DNA of 64,000 nucleotides from Portunus trituberculatus (GCF_017591435.1 NC_059276.1:5587776-5651775), one strand, 5' to 3'. Positions 11,501 to 19,647 are shown, counted from the stretch's first letter. Numbers and translations are program-made. The notes: generated by a model not told the origin, from the sequence alone.

Positions 11501-14500
11501 TTCTTTTTTCTTACTTTTCTTCTCTGCTTTTATTTCTTTGTTTATTTGGCTTACACTGGAGAGGAAAATTTTTTTAGTTGCTGTTTTCTTAGTGGTGAAA
11601 TATTGTTTGTAATTCAATTTTCCTTTTTTCCCATTTCTTTCTTTTTCCTTTTCATCTTTTTTTTTAACTTCTCTGCTTCCATTTCCTTGTTTATCTTCTC
11701 TGTTTTTTTTAAATTTTCACCTTATCTTTCTGTACACCTTTCCTCATCACTACCAATTTGCTGAGGTGCAAGGAATATAGATCTATCAAGGAGCTGGTTG
11801 TATTAATTTGCATGTTTAGTCTTGGTATGTATTTATGGACTGTTTCAAATGAGGTGTATTAGATCGCTTGTCTTAACTTCATTACCTGCTTTTATCTGGA
11901 AGCTGTAATGTATTTTTTAGGATAGTAAAATTTTCTTGTCTATGGCTGCCTCTTTGACATGTAGGAAAGGAAAACTGAGTGAAAATATTAGAAAACCTTG
12001 GAAATTTTACCATAGTTGCTCTTCCACCACATCCACATCCAACCACTATGTCTCCCTCATCCACCTCACTCCACAGAAAGGAAAACATTGTGTGTAAATA
12101 AATAAATAGAAATAAACCTCAGAAATTTATTAGATTTGCCCATCCACCACACAGAACAACCACATCTCTCATCCATCTCACTCCACATTTGCCCATCCAC
12201 CATTTGAAACCACCTTGTCACTCCTTCATCCATCTCACTCCACATTTGCCCATCCACCACATGGAACCACCACATCACTCCCCCATCCATTTTGCTCCAC
12301 AGACGGCAGCAGCTGGGACTAATGGACAGGTGGATAATGAGTCACCTTACTGCCTAGTCACCACTGCAGACAACAGCTTCAAGACATATGACCTCCATGT
12401 GGTGACCAAAGCTTTCTCCACCTTCTGGCATAACCAACTGTGTGATGTTTACCTGGTGAGCTGACTGTGAGCTAGATTTGTTTTATATTTATTTATTTAT
12501 TTATTGTTTTTTGAGGGTCCATGGGAAAAAGAGGTGAAAGAAAGGGTCATTAATTGGTGTGTGTGTGTGTGTGTCTGTGTGTGCACTATATTTTTATGGT
12601 TTTATTTCCCTCTTCCTTTTTTTTAAGTTCGTTCAGTTTTTTTCTCCATTCGTCACAACATTTTGATCTGTGTGTGTGAGTGTGTGTTATTCCATTCTTT
12701 TTCATTCTTTTTGCCATTAATTTCTCCTGCTTTTCTCTGTTTCTACCATTTGTATTGATTTTTTTTATCCTTCAAATTACAATACTTTTTATTTTGACTC
12801 TTCATTACTACTGCTAAGAATGATCGGTGTGTTTGTGAGTGTGTGGTGCTTTGTTGGTGTTGTAAATTGATAAGTAGATAGGATAGCTTTTTTAACCTTA
12901 TCACTTAGTTTATTCATTTCCTCACTCGTTACAGGAAAGCATTAAGATAATTTTGAGAGATATAACAGAGGGAGAGATAGATAGAATAGCTCTTTTTAAC
13001 CTTATCACTTCAATTTATAACCTCACCTCTTATTTTTGAGAGATGGAACAAAGGCAGATTGATAGGACAGCTTTTTATAACCTTATCTCTTCAATTCATG
13101 TTCTTACTTCTTCCAGGAAAGCATCAAGACAGTTTTGAGAGATGGCACAGAGGCAGAGAAAGCTACAGCCTTGCAGACACTGTGGACCTGCATTGACTCT
13201 GGACTGCGACTGGTGGCTCCCTTCATGCCCTACCTGGCTGAGGAACTATACCAGAGACTCCCAAGGCAGCAGGGAAGGCAGGAGAGTATAATGCAGTGTG
13301 GCTATCCTCTACCAAAGGAGGTGAAGTTGTGTGTTGGTTGTGGGTTTGAAAGTGCAAGGCATTTTGATTTTCATATGATTTTAAACACTGCAATTAAGTT
13401 TCCATTCTCTGTTCTCAGTTGTAAGATTTAAAGTTGCAGTCTAGACAAGTATTTCTTAACTACTGAATGTGCTTTTCTGTAGTTTGAATAGAAAGAGATA
13501 GGAAAACATGCACTTTTTTATTACTGATTATGTTTCTGTAGTTTGAGAAGGAAGAGGTAGAAAAAAAAACATGCATTTCTTAATTGAGTATGTTTTTCTG
13601 TAGTTTGGCAAATAAGAAGCAGAAAGACATGTGATTCCTAATATTTCTCTTCAGTTTGAGGGTATGAGGGACACAAGGGTGGAGGAGGGAGTGGAGGCCT
13701 TGCTGGAAGTCGCTTCAGCTCTCCGTACTCTCAAGACTTCCTATGGCATATTCCACAACAGAGTTAATGGTATGGAAAGCAAGGGATGGAAATATGACAA
13801 TGCATTTATTTCTCTCACTTCTGTGTCCTGTGTTACCTCAATCTTTTTTTCTTTTTCAATGTAAGAGGGGGAAACTAGCAAGGGTAACGAAGAAGAGTGT
13901 TAGTCAAAAGAATGGGATAAATGTCTTGAAACCTCTGTCTAAATTGAGTTCAAGTTACAGGTAAATGCAAATACAGAAGCAGCAGGGAGTTAAAGGCATA
14001 GTGTTAACCCCTTCAGTACTGAGATGCATTTTTACCTTGAGTTTTGGGTATGATTAGACCATTTTATTTGCATTAGAAAGGGTCTATGGAGGTCAGAAGA
14101 TTAATGGTCTAAAGACTTACTATTTTAATCCCCATATAAGTTTCTGAAGGTGTGTGAAATCGCCAGATAGTAAGTAGAATGAATATAAAAGTATGTCCTG
14201 GTACTGAAGGGCTTAAAGCATTCATCCTTCCCACATTATAGCACTCAATGGTTGTTCGTAGGCACTGTGGTATGCTCAGATAGGGTGCTGAGGAACATAC
14301 TGACTGACAACCTGCAGACACTCACCACTCTGGGTCGCATGAAGGAGGTGAAGGTGCAGGAAGGCAGCGCTCACCACCCATCCCTCCACTCCGCCTGTGC
14401 TGTCTCCACTATCTCAAGCACCACCACTGTCTACCTCCACCTCCAGGTTTGTTGTGGAGGGAGAGAGTGTCTGCAGGGGAAAATAACTAAAAATGCAAAC

Positions 14501-15988
14501 TGATAAGGAAAAACTAGAAAAGAAATTATGGAATTGATTTTTGTGTAGATAATTTTGATACTTTTTTGGGAGATGTCGAGTGGGAAAAAATGTCTACAGG
14601 GAAGTTAACCAGAGGGAAAACTTAAAAACACATTGATTTGTTATATGTATGCAATTTGAACACAGTAAGGTGATTGATCTGTATTAAGTTATCTGATTCC
14701 ACATGACAGTGCAGCACGGTCTTGTTACTCTACCACACATACACACACACATACACACACACACTTAAAGTTAGACAAAGCAATATCATCATTACTCATA
14801 TTATTTCATTGCAAAGTTAGATGAAGTAAGATGGGGTGAGGTTAGGTTTGGGTAAGCTTGGGTAGGTCAGGTTAGGTTAGGGTTATAATGACAGTTCTTT
14901 CCTTCAGGGTGTAGTTGATCCCACGGTGGAGGTGGCAAGACTGACCAAGAAACTCATGAAACTGGAGAAAGATGAGAGGAAGGTTGTGAAGATGGTGACG
15001 TCCCCGGGTTACTCAGAGAGGTCGCCACCACATATACAGCTGGCCCACCACACCAAGGTAACCCACCACACTGTTACCCATCTGTATACCCATCACACTT
15101 ACCCATCTGTGTACCCACTGTCCACTCCATAACACTCCATTTGCCCTTCATATTGACTGTTTCAGATTCTACTACTCATTATTCATTTCATATTCATTAT
15201 TTGTCATTTCTGCAACCCTTTTCTCTCTCCACATTTTTCATAACACTCCATTTACACTCCACATTGACTTTCACATTTTTATTGCATATTACAAACTCCA
15301 CATCCTCAACGACACTCCATCACACTTCACATTAATTATTTCTCATAGCTGTGACCAACTCCTCACTCCACATTCTTCATAACACTCCGTTATTTTGTAC
15401 TCCACATTAACTGTATCTCATATTTTACTCCCCACTACTACTCACTCCTCACTCCAGCCACACTCCACTCCACGGTTGTACTAGCCACCACCCACTCCAT
15501 ATCTGCCAGCCACACACCAGTGAGAGGAGTAGGTCTAGGGGCTTCAGTTTCATATTAAGACTACCAAAGGAATGATTAAGAGTAGACAAGACTTAAATTT
15601 TGGTCTTCCATTCTCATTTTTTTTAAGTAGACACTGTGTTTCATTACTGTAACTAATAATTGTAGTGGTAATCATATTTTTTCTCTCTGCAATGAAAAAT
15701 GGACCTCCTTTATTTATTTTTCTTTATCGAGACTACCAAAGGAATGATTAATAATAGATAAGACTTAAATTTTGGTCTTTTGTTCTCAATTTTTATAGTA
15801 GATTCTGCTTTTCACTATCGTAACTAATAATGGTAATGGTAATCTGAATTTTTTCCCTATGCTATGAAAAAAATGGATATTGCATTTACTTGCTTTTCTT
15901 CACCAAACTTCAAATCTTTCAGCTGCATTCGATCAGGACTGAGATTGAGAAGGTGAGAGCTCTGATACACAGCCTGGAGGACCTGTAG
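2407..15988 (+). CDS. VARS2: Valyl-tRNA synthetase, mitochondrial type (19 coding exons)
   Basis: The product attaches valine to tRNA-Val, here probably in the mitochondrial matrix. Exons join 2407-2515, 2802-3003, 3946-4077, 4552-4666, 4754-4982, 5588-5767, 6960-7084, 7969-8114, 8538-8791, 9399-9643, 9843-9950, 10546-10681, 11222-11372, 12303-12455, 13117-13320, 13655-13769, 14262-14446, 14908-15057 and 15923-15988. All junctions are GT-AG with compatible phases. The total is 3005 nt, one base short of 1002 codons, because exon 14 lacks one base. Landmarks: basic presequence (residues 1-36), HLGH (88-91), editing domain (about 260-420), CVSRQLWWGH (exon 9), KMSKS (594-598), anticodon-binding domain (about 680-870) and a charged C-terminal helix. 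Human VARS2 is 1063 aa. The stretch RYTHLHSRHLLHPL in the editing domain resembles VARS2 more than cytosolic VARS1, and the long N-terminal extension of cytosolic enzymes is absent. The family is certain; the mitochondrial assignment is strong inference. Confidence 0.96.
2640..3195. repeat. Degenerate GGTTA/CCTAA motifs in VARS2 introns 1 and 2
   Basis: Scattered TTAGGTTAG motifs occur at 2655-2730, and four perfect CCTAA units occur at about 3176-3195. CCTAA/TTAGG is the arthropod telomeric repeat. Confidence 0.6.
2802..3003 (+). CDS. VARS2: VARS2 exon 2: start of catalytic core, HIGH motif
   Basis: Residues 37-104. It contains the conserved WYCWWEDHGFF segment, PPPNVTGSLHLGHALT (class I HIGH signature, written HLGH) and IQDAVARW. 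The acceptor was chosen at CCCACAG before 2802 because it alone restores both phase and homology. An ATG further upstream at 2747 is in frame but probably intronic. Confidence 0.93.
3946..4077 (+). CDS. VARS2: VARS2 exon 3: ATP-site region GADHAGIATQ
   Basis: Residues 104-147. GADHAGIATQVVVERHLW is a near-invariant element of the class I Val/Ile/Leu enzymes, contributing to the Rossmann-fold active site. The acceptor is TCTCACAG and the donor GTGAGT; both junctions are phase 2. Confidence 0.95.
4087..4540 (+). repeat. ~150-bp tandem triplication filling VARS2 intron 3
   Basis: Three diverged copies begin with CTTGTACTGCTGAGAAAA (about 4088, 4247 and 4397) and end with ACTAACCTGTACATTTAAA and GACAAACTT. 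They run from just after the exon-3 donor to the exon-4 acceptor. Confidence 0.85.
4552..4666 (+). CDS. VARS2: VARS2 exon 4
   Basis: Residues 148-186. It encodes FVDEVWRWKEEKG...LGTSLDWDR.VFTMDE, a conserved stretch between the HIGH half of the Rossmann fold and the editing-domain insertion. It opens with the split lysine codon left by exon 3 and ends in phase 0 before GTGAGA. Confidence 0.95.
4754..4982 (+). CDS. VARS2: VARS2 exon 5: entry to editing domain
   Basis: Residues 187-262. AVTEAFIRLYDAGLVYR, LVNWC..LQSAISDIEVD and VPGYSEPVTFG match valyl-tRNA synthetases. The final part begins the CP1 editing domain, which hydrolyses mischarged Thr-tRNA-Val in this family. Confidence 0.95.
5376..5540. 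repeat. (TTCC)n/(TCCC)n microsatellite
   Basis: A CTTCCTTCC array grades into CCTCCCTCC next to VARS2 exon 6 and acts as the pyrimidine-rich end of intron 5. Confidence 0.95.
5588..5767 (+). CDS. VARS2: VARS2 exon 6: editing-site motif TTRPETMLGD
   Basis: Residues 263-322. It carries TTRPETMLGDTAVMVHP and RYTHLHSRHLLHPL of the editing pocket. The (TTCC)n/(TCCC)n microsatellite just upstream forms much of the pyrimidine-rich 3' end of the preceding intron, and the donor GT sits in a short GTGTGTGTG run. Confidence 0.94.
6240..6560. repeat. Dispersed intronic repeat family (copy 1)
   Basis: It contains CACAGAGACGACTAGCTAGG, TTTTCAAGACAGTTTCTCC, AATCACCAGAACCATAAAAA and CCTTAAAAACATG. The same order recurs at 7110-7530 and 37350-37570, and loosely (reverse strand) in 17.3-18.2 kb. 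Confidence 0.6.
6640..6780. repeat. GGTTA-type degenerate array
   Basis: Multiple GGTTAGGTT and GGTTGGGTT motifs resembling degenerate telomere-type sequence in VARS2 intron 6. Confidence 0.5.
6830..6935 (+). repeat. Shared repeat with poly-T/GTTGCCCTTGG motif (copy 1)
   Basis: AAGGGAACTGGAA, GTGGGCC/TCCTTTT, TTGTTGCCCTTGGCCAG and TTTCC(C/A)TCTTGCAT occur here and again at 17263-17337. They probably come from the tail of a dispersed retroelement. Confidence 0.55.
6960..7084 (+). CDS. VARS2: VARS2 exon 7: editing domain
   Basis: Residues 323-364. Joining phase 1 to exon 6 restores FGTGAVKVTPGHSHEDCQVG, the GTGAVKVTPAH-type motif of the editing domain, followed by HNLPFHSILDGSGKITN. Donor is GTTAGT. 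Confidence 0.95.
7110..7530. repeat. Dispersed intronic repeat family (copies in tandem)
   Basis: Two to three diverged copies of the 6240-6560 family follow one another after VARS2 exon 7 (CACAGAGAT..TTAGCTGAG, TTTTCAAGAGTGTTTCTCC, CCTTAAAAGCC). Confidence 0.55.
7637..7850 (-). mobile_element. TTAA-bounded piggyBac-like MITE, copy 1
   Basis: In VARS2 intron 7. It carries the family core TTACTATTTGG, GACCTCCATAGACCCTTCC and the end CCAGTATTGAAGAGGTTAA. The left end has decayed (TTGACCCCATGAGTACTG). Confidence 0.75.
7969..8114 (+). CDS. VARS2: VARS2 exon 8: end of editing domain
   Basis: Residues 365-412. It encodes GLARFEARGAVLRALSALGLYRG..HPMMVPRCSRTQDVIEP. The pattern HPM..P.CSR..D.IEP is characteristic of VARS where the chain returns to the catalytic domain. 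The final tryptophan codon of RPQW is split with exon 9. Confidence 0.95.
8538..8791 (+). CDS. VARS2: VARS2 exon 9: tRNA/aminoacylation core
   Basis: Residues 413-497. DWCVSRQLWWGHRIPVY is a hallmark of the Val/Ile/Leu subclass. The exon continues with WVAAGSEEDARRKAMEKE, matching the wording of both human VARS proteins. It ends in phase 1 at GTGTGT. Confidence 0.96.
9399..9643 (+). CDS. VARS2: VARS2 exon 10: DVLDTWFSSGLFPF block
   Basis: Residues 498-579. It contains DVLDTWFSSGLFPF, ETGHDILFFWVARMVMLG and LTGRLPF, the most conserved block of the catalytic domain. Joining phase 0 to the next exon makes LPFE-TVLLHG. Confidence 0.97.
9843..9950 (+). CDS. VARS2: VARS2 exon 11: KMSKS loop
   Basis: Residues 580-615. 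HKMSKSRGNVIDPLDVISG holds the class I KMSKS signature at residues 594-598, which stabilises the transition state of valine activation. Donor GTGTGT. Confidence 0.97.
10090..10545. repeat. Pyrimidine-rich tandem block before VARS2 exon 12
   Basis: It starts with TTTAGTTGTTACTGTTTTCTTAGTGGTG, also found twice in intron 13, and continues as ~110-bp T/C-rich units with CTGTTCTCTTCTGTTTTTC and CACCTTATC. Confidence 0.7.
10546..10681 (+). CDS. VARS2: VARS2 exon 12
   Basis: Residues 616-660. NFPAGIPECGADALRYTLCS matches the PAGIPECGTDALRF element linking the KMSKS loop to the helical anticodon-binding domain. About 440 bp of T/C-rich intron precedes its TTTCAG acceptor. Confidence 0.95.
10800..11165. 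repeat. ~125-bp tandem repeat in VARS2 intron 12
   Basis: About three diverged copies with GATAAGA.TTTAGTGAGTG..TTTGTAAAGTTA and CTCATCAAGAGTTAAAGAA elements. Confidence 0.6.
11222..11372 (+). CDS. VARS2: VARS2 exon 13: start of anticodon-binding domain
   Basis: Residues 661-710. LLNIDVTRMEQNKFFGNKIW corresponds to the .INLDV.R....R.FCNKLWN segment opening the anticodon-binding domain. The donor is ACAG before GTGGGA (phase 2). A second possible donor 7 bases downstream would change the frame used in exon 14, but loses the conserved MDRWIMSHLTA reading. Confidence 0.9.
11385..11740. repeat. Tandem duplication in VARS2 intron 13
   Basis: GGCTTACACTGGAGG then TTTTTAGTTGCTGTTTTCTTAGTGG occurs at 11385 and 11549, followed by similar T-rich stretches. 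A third copy lies in intron 11 at about 10098. Confidence 0.75.
12303..12455 (+). CDS. VARS2: VARS2 exon 14, carries an apparent -1 frameshift
   Basis: Residues 711-762. Read in the phase left by exon 13, it gives QQLGLMDRWIMSHLTA and then a TAG at 12355-12357. Conserved sequence resumes in the next frame as VTTADNSFKTYDLHVVTKAF and LCDVYL. Human VARS1 has 13 residues between the SRL and the YDF motif; here 38 rather than 39 nt separate the equivalents, so exactly one base is missing, most simply a C from the CC run at 12353-12354. This could be an assembly error, a real allele or an unusual frameshift. Confidence 0.85.
12880..13165 (+). repeat. Tandem copies of the exon-15 acceptor region
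   Basis: Units contain ATAGCTTTTTAACCTTATCAC, then ...CAGGAAAGCATYAAGAYARTT and TTGAGAGAT. The complete forms are at about 12880-12985 and 13066-13165 (the latter enters real exon 15), with a deleted middle copy between. Confidence 0.8.
13117..13320 (+). CDS. VARS2: VARS2 exon 15: anticodon-binding domain
   Basis: Residues 763-830. LWTCIDSGLRLVAPFMPYLAEELYQRLP matches the conserved CL..GLRLL.PFMPF..EEL.QRLP helix pair. A decayed copy of its acceptor and first ~50 bases lies in the upstream intron at 12931. Confidence 0.95.
13460..13665 (+). repeat. ~60-bp tandem copies of the exon-16 acceptor region
   Basis: TTCTGTAG/TTTGA occurs at 13476, 13535 and 13597 (TTTGG in the last), each followed by AG-rich sequence and ACATG. 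The real acceptor CTCTTCAG/TTTGAG is at 13647. Confidence 0.8.
13655..13769 (+). CDS. VARS2: VARS2 exon 16
   Basis: Residues 831-868. FEGMRDTRVEEGVEALLEVASALRTLKTSYG aligns with the .....E...ALVQ..R.LRA.Y helix near the end of the anticodon domain. Three acceptor-like copies of its first bases precede it at roughly 60-bp spacing. Confidence 0.9.
14004..14216 (+). mobile_element. TTAA-bounded piggyBac-like MITE, copy 2
   Basis: Left end TTAACCCCTTCAGTACTGAG, right end GGTACTGAAGGGCTTAA. Length 213 bp, in VARS2 intron 16, with no coding capacity. Confidence 0.85.
14262..14446 (+). CDS. VARS2: VARS2 exon 17: variable C-terminal region
   Basis: Residues 869-930. Weakly conserved apart from the final TTTVYLHLQ, which with exon 18 gives LHLQGVVDP, the counterpart of the human ...VYMELQGLVDP. 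The acceptor TTCGTAG is pyrimidine-poor, so the exon start is the least certain in this gene. Confidence 0.82.
14908..15057 (+). CDS. VARS2: VARS2 exon 18: C-terminal helical arm
   Basis: Residues 931-980. GVVDPTVEVARLTKKLMKLEKDERKV is the start of the charged helix closing VARS proteins. It continues to PPHIQLAHHTK and ends in phase 0 before GTAACC. Confidence 0.9.
15540..15900. repeat. ~180-bp tandem duplication in VARS2 intron 18
   Basis: GACTACCAAAGGAATGATTA and AAGACTTAAATTTTGGTCTT occur at about 15561 and 15731, each followed by GTAACTAATAATGG/TAATGG. Confidence 0.85.
15923..15988 (+). CDS. VARS2: VARS2 exon 19: C-terminus and stop
   Basis: Residues 981-1001. LHSIRTEIEKVRALIHSLEDL then TAG at 15986. 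The heptad-like charged helix matches the ..Q.ELSKLDKAI..L end of homologues. Confidence 0.9.
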   Translation: MHSIRTEIEKVRALIHSLEDL

Positions 15989-16079
15989 AAGACCTCAGCA
16001 CACCATCTTGACCAGAAGACTCACACTTAACATCCCATAGGAGAGATAGAGATCCTTGCTGGGAGACTAGAAGAGGTCA

Positions 16080-16085
16080 AATAAA
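16080..16085 (+). promoter_or_regulatory. Polyadenylation signal for VARS2
   Basis: AATAAA lies 92 bases after the VARS2 stop codon, a usual distance for a short 3' UTR. Other AATAAA motifs at 16804 and about 17094 could serve longer transcripts. Confidence 0.5.
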
Positions 16086-16309
16086 GGTACCAGTTGCCAA
16101 AGATGGAAAACTGTCTTGAAGTCCCTCATGGCTGGTGAATCTCTATCAGACACACTGGGAACAACTGTATGAAGTGCCATTGACTCCAACCTTGTAAAGA
16201 TGAGCTGTACAGGAGAAACACCCCATGAGAAGACTTGATTTGATTGATTGATTGATTGAAATGTCCAGCACTTTTGCCACTTTTACTTGTAAGAGAAAGA
16301 AAGCAGAGG

Positions 16310-16800
16310 AAGAAGTGGAGGTACACTTAAGTAGCAAATGATAATGAAAAAGAGTTAGAGGAGAAAAAAAATTAGAGGAAGTGGAGATGGATAACTAAAG
16401 TGAAAGAAAATAATGAGAAAGAAGAATTAGGGAAGAGAAGTTGGAGGAAATGGAGATAGATAAGAGGGAGTGGAGAAAGTGGAGGTAAATTGATGTAGCA
16501 AATGATAATGAAAAAGGGATTAGAGAAAGTGGAGATAGATTACTAAAGTGAGAAAAAAGAATGAGAAAGGAATTAGAGAAAAGAAACTAGAGGAAATGGA
16601 GATAGACAGGAGAAAGTGGAGCTAAACTAATATAGAGAATGATGAGGAATAATAATAGTAGGAGATAAGAGGAAGTGAAAATAAATGTTTAAAGCAAAGG
16701 AAAAGAATGGAAAAGAGGAATCGGAGAAGAAAAACTGAAAGAACTGGAGATAGACAAGGAGAAAAGAGGAGGAGGAGAAGAAACTAGAATTAAAACAGTA
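16310..16800. repeat. Purine-rich tandem repeat
   Basis: Diverged ~130-180-bp units with GATAATGAAAAAG, TTAGAGGAAGTGGAGATAGAT and GAAAGTGGAGGTAAA. No gene is visible. Confidence 0.7.
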
Positions 16801-17262
16801 TTAAATAAAGAGCACATCACGAGTACTTTTCCCCACATAATAAACCATTTGAATCACCAGGTAGTTGGCAGTACAATAGGTGACTCAGGTAAGCCAGCTC
16901 ATTAATTACCATTATGTAAATAAGATTAACTTTTTCCTGAAACGTTTGTAAATAGTTCTGTAAGTATTGATTGTTGCTCATTTTAATAGTTTATTCCTTT
17001 CCAGTTTGTTTGTTTTTTATTTATATGGTTGCTTGTCTTGGGTGAAGTGTAAAGCTGGTGATTGGAGCACAAGTAACTAATGAGAGTAATTAAATAAACA
17101 TGTTGTATATACTTGTGCTCATTACTTCATTACCTTTATTTACATGATCAAGTGTTTTTGGTATCTTATCTCCACCTTTAGCAATCTTGTGGAAATAATT
17201 AACTTTTTAAGAGGGAGGTTTCAAGACATTTGTCCCTGTCTTTGCTAACTCTGTTGATCTGA

Positions 17263-17340
17263 AAGGGAACTGGGAATTGAGTGGTCCTTTTCTTTAATCT
17301 CTGTTGCTCTTGGTCAGTTTCCATCTTACATAAAAAAAGC
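17263..17340 (+). repeat. Shared repeat with poly-T/GTTGC motif (copy 2)
   Basis: Second copy of the 6830-6935 element in the same orientation, ending in ACATAAAAAAAGC. Confidence 0.5.
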
Positions 17341-18150
17341 AAGGTTTCAAAAGTATTCTCATGATTATGATGTAACTTTGAGGGGCTGTAGGGAAAGTTA
17401 ATGTGATTTTCAAGAATATTTTTCATGATGAGTGTTTAATACTAATAGAAGTCTGCATTTTTGTTGGTGTTATTCAGGGGTTAGAAGGTGTGTTCATGAT
17501 TCTGGTGTAAGTTTTAGAGGCTGTAGTGGAAAGTAATGAGGTTTTCAAGGATTTATTTATTTATTTTTTTTTGTGTGTGTGATCAATAGTATTTTCATGG
17601 TTCTGGTGTAACTGAGGGGCTGTAGGGGAAGGTAATGTGATTTTTTAAGTATGTTTTTCATGGTGAAGAGCAAGAATATATATACTTTAGAATCCTTGGT
17701 GAAGAGTGTCTAATAGAAGTCTCCACATTGTTGTTGGTGGTGTTAATAAGTGCTTAAAAGGTGTTTTCATGATTCTGGTGTAAGTTTTAGAGGCTGTAGT
17801 GGAAGGTAATAAGGTTTTCAAGGGTGTCTATTTTCGTGTAGTGTCTAGTAGAAGTTATTGGCAGTCTTGTGAGTACTATTTATGATTTAGAGGGCGTTTT
17901 AATGGTTCTGGTGTAAGTTTCAGAGGATGCAGTAGAAGGTAATATGATTTCTAAGGGTGTTTTTTGTTTTATGATTTGGAAGGGTGTAGTGGAAGTCATT
18001 GTAGTTTTCAAGGATTGTTTCATGACGAGATTCCAGTGATAGTTGTTTTTCAGGTTCTTTCATGGTTCTGCCTAGGTTTTAGAGGCTGTAGTGGAAAGTA
18101 ATAAGATTGTCAAGGGTGTTTTTCATGATTTAAGAGATTCCAGTAGATGT
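17330..18150. repeat. ~130-bp degenerate tandem repeat
   Basis: Six or more copies of ATGATTCTGGTGTAAGTTTT, AGAGGCTGTAGTGGAAGGTA and GGTTTTCAAGGGTGT. No coding potential. Confidence 0.75.
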
Positions 18151-18660
18151 TATGGTGAAGTATTAGTCTTGACTACTCTAAACTGTTCCTTTGATACAGA
18201 AAAAAGGTGCAGAATAATTTTAAGCAAGAAAACACTATTATAATAACACAAAATGGATGATATTAAATGAATTGCATCCTTTCAGGTTAAATAAAGGAAG
18301 ATAGACAACCTGACAGTAAACAAACTGAATAATCTCAAATAGAAACAGAAAGAAGAATAGAAGAAAAACCAGAGTAATTTAACAAAACCAAATATTACCA
18401 CAACAAACACCAAAGAAGGAGATAAGTAAAATTTGTAATCCCTATGAAAGAGAATGGGAGGCTGAGCAGTGAGCAGTGAGCAGAGTGGATAGCGCCATAC
18501 CAGAGCCGAACACCCGAGGGAAGAGATTCAACAGGTGAGCCCCGCGATAATTAGACCAAATAATTACCTTTTGAAACCCGCGAGTCCATGGTAGAGAGGA
18601 CAGACACCACTCACTAGTTAGCGGAAATAGGATAGATGGTAATTAAGGATGTAGTGCGAT
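18150..18660. other. Intergenic, no gene seen
   Basis: A-rich unique-looking DNA followed by a somewhat GC-richer stretch (18460-18660). No ORF, RNA or repeat that I can name. Confidence 0.5.
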
Positions 18661-18674
18661 AATTACATAGACTA

Positions 18675-19130
18675 TAATAACTAGTTAATAAGGCTGGTTT
18701 GGAATGTTGCAGCATGAATGAGCTTGTTGTTTCTGACCACCGATAAATAGAAAACAAGGAATAACATTTTTTTTGTTTATATTTAGTTTTTTTTGTCCTT
18801 CGTCATGGTAGAGTAATGGCAGTTTGTTCTTAATTACACTTATATAATGGCTGGTTAACGAGGCTGGTTCGGAATGATTAAACATGAATGAGCTTGTTTC
18901 TGATATAATAGAAAGCAAGGAATATTTTTTTTTTTCTTTTCTTTTTATTTTATCCTCCGTGGTGGTAGAAAAATAGCAGTGTTGTCCGTAATCACACTTC
19001 TATAAAAGCCGATTAACAAGGCTGGTTCGGAATGATGCAACATGAATGATTTTGTTGTTTCTCACCGCTGATGTAATAGAAAGCAAAGTATATGTTTTTT
19101 TATCATATATTTAGCTTTTTTTTTTCCTTA
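18675..19130. repeat. ~160-bp tandem triplication
   Basis: AAGGCTGGTTCGGAATGATG, CATGAATGAGCTTGTT and AGAAAGCAAGGAATA recur at about 18689, 18862 and 19018. Confidence 0.85.
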
Positions 19131-19294
19131 TATTCACTCTAACTAGTGACCAAGTGTTACGGTCGTTAAGTGAGCTAGACTGAGTGAATGCTTACTAAAT
19201 ACGCTCCGAGTGATGATAGTGACGGTAACGATGATTCGGAACGTAGAAAAATGATCATAATAAGTCTAGATAGATGAATAAGAATGGCTTAAGG

Positions 19295-19647
19295 CAGTGG
19301 TTCCCAACCTGTGGTATGCGTACCATTAGTGGTACGCGAAGGCGTTCATGGTAGTACATGAACACTTTCGGGATAATATGCAATCTTTAGTTAAATTGAA
19401 TTAATTAATTTCTCAGAAAAAAAAAATATTGCCTACACAAGATAATGTGACCTGGATCAGCTGGTGGAGGAGAAACAGATACATTCATCACATTAAATCG
19501 AATTGTGTTCCTTGTTGTTAGTTCGTTTGTATGTTGTACTTGTCAATAAAGTGATATTTGCTGGAGCTGATTTTCTAGAACCAGATGATATGCAGGGAGT
19601 GTACGGGACCTCCAGGTGGTACTCGCTCAGAAGTTTGGGAACCATTG
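19295..19647. mobile_element. hAT-like nonautonomous element with 8-bp target duplication
   Basis: The left end CAGTGGTTCCCAACCTGTGG and right end TTTGGGAACCATTG form inverted repeats of the hAT type. They are flanked by GCTTAAGG (19287-19294) and GCTTAAGA (19648-19655), an 8-bp duplication with one mismatch. The 353-bp element has no ORF and would depend on a transposase supplied elsewhere. Confidence 0.85.
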
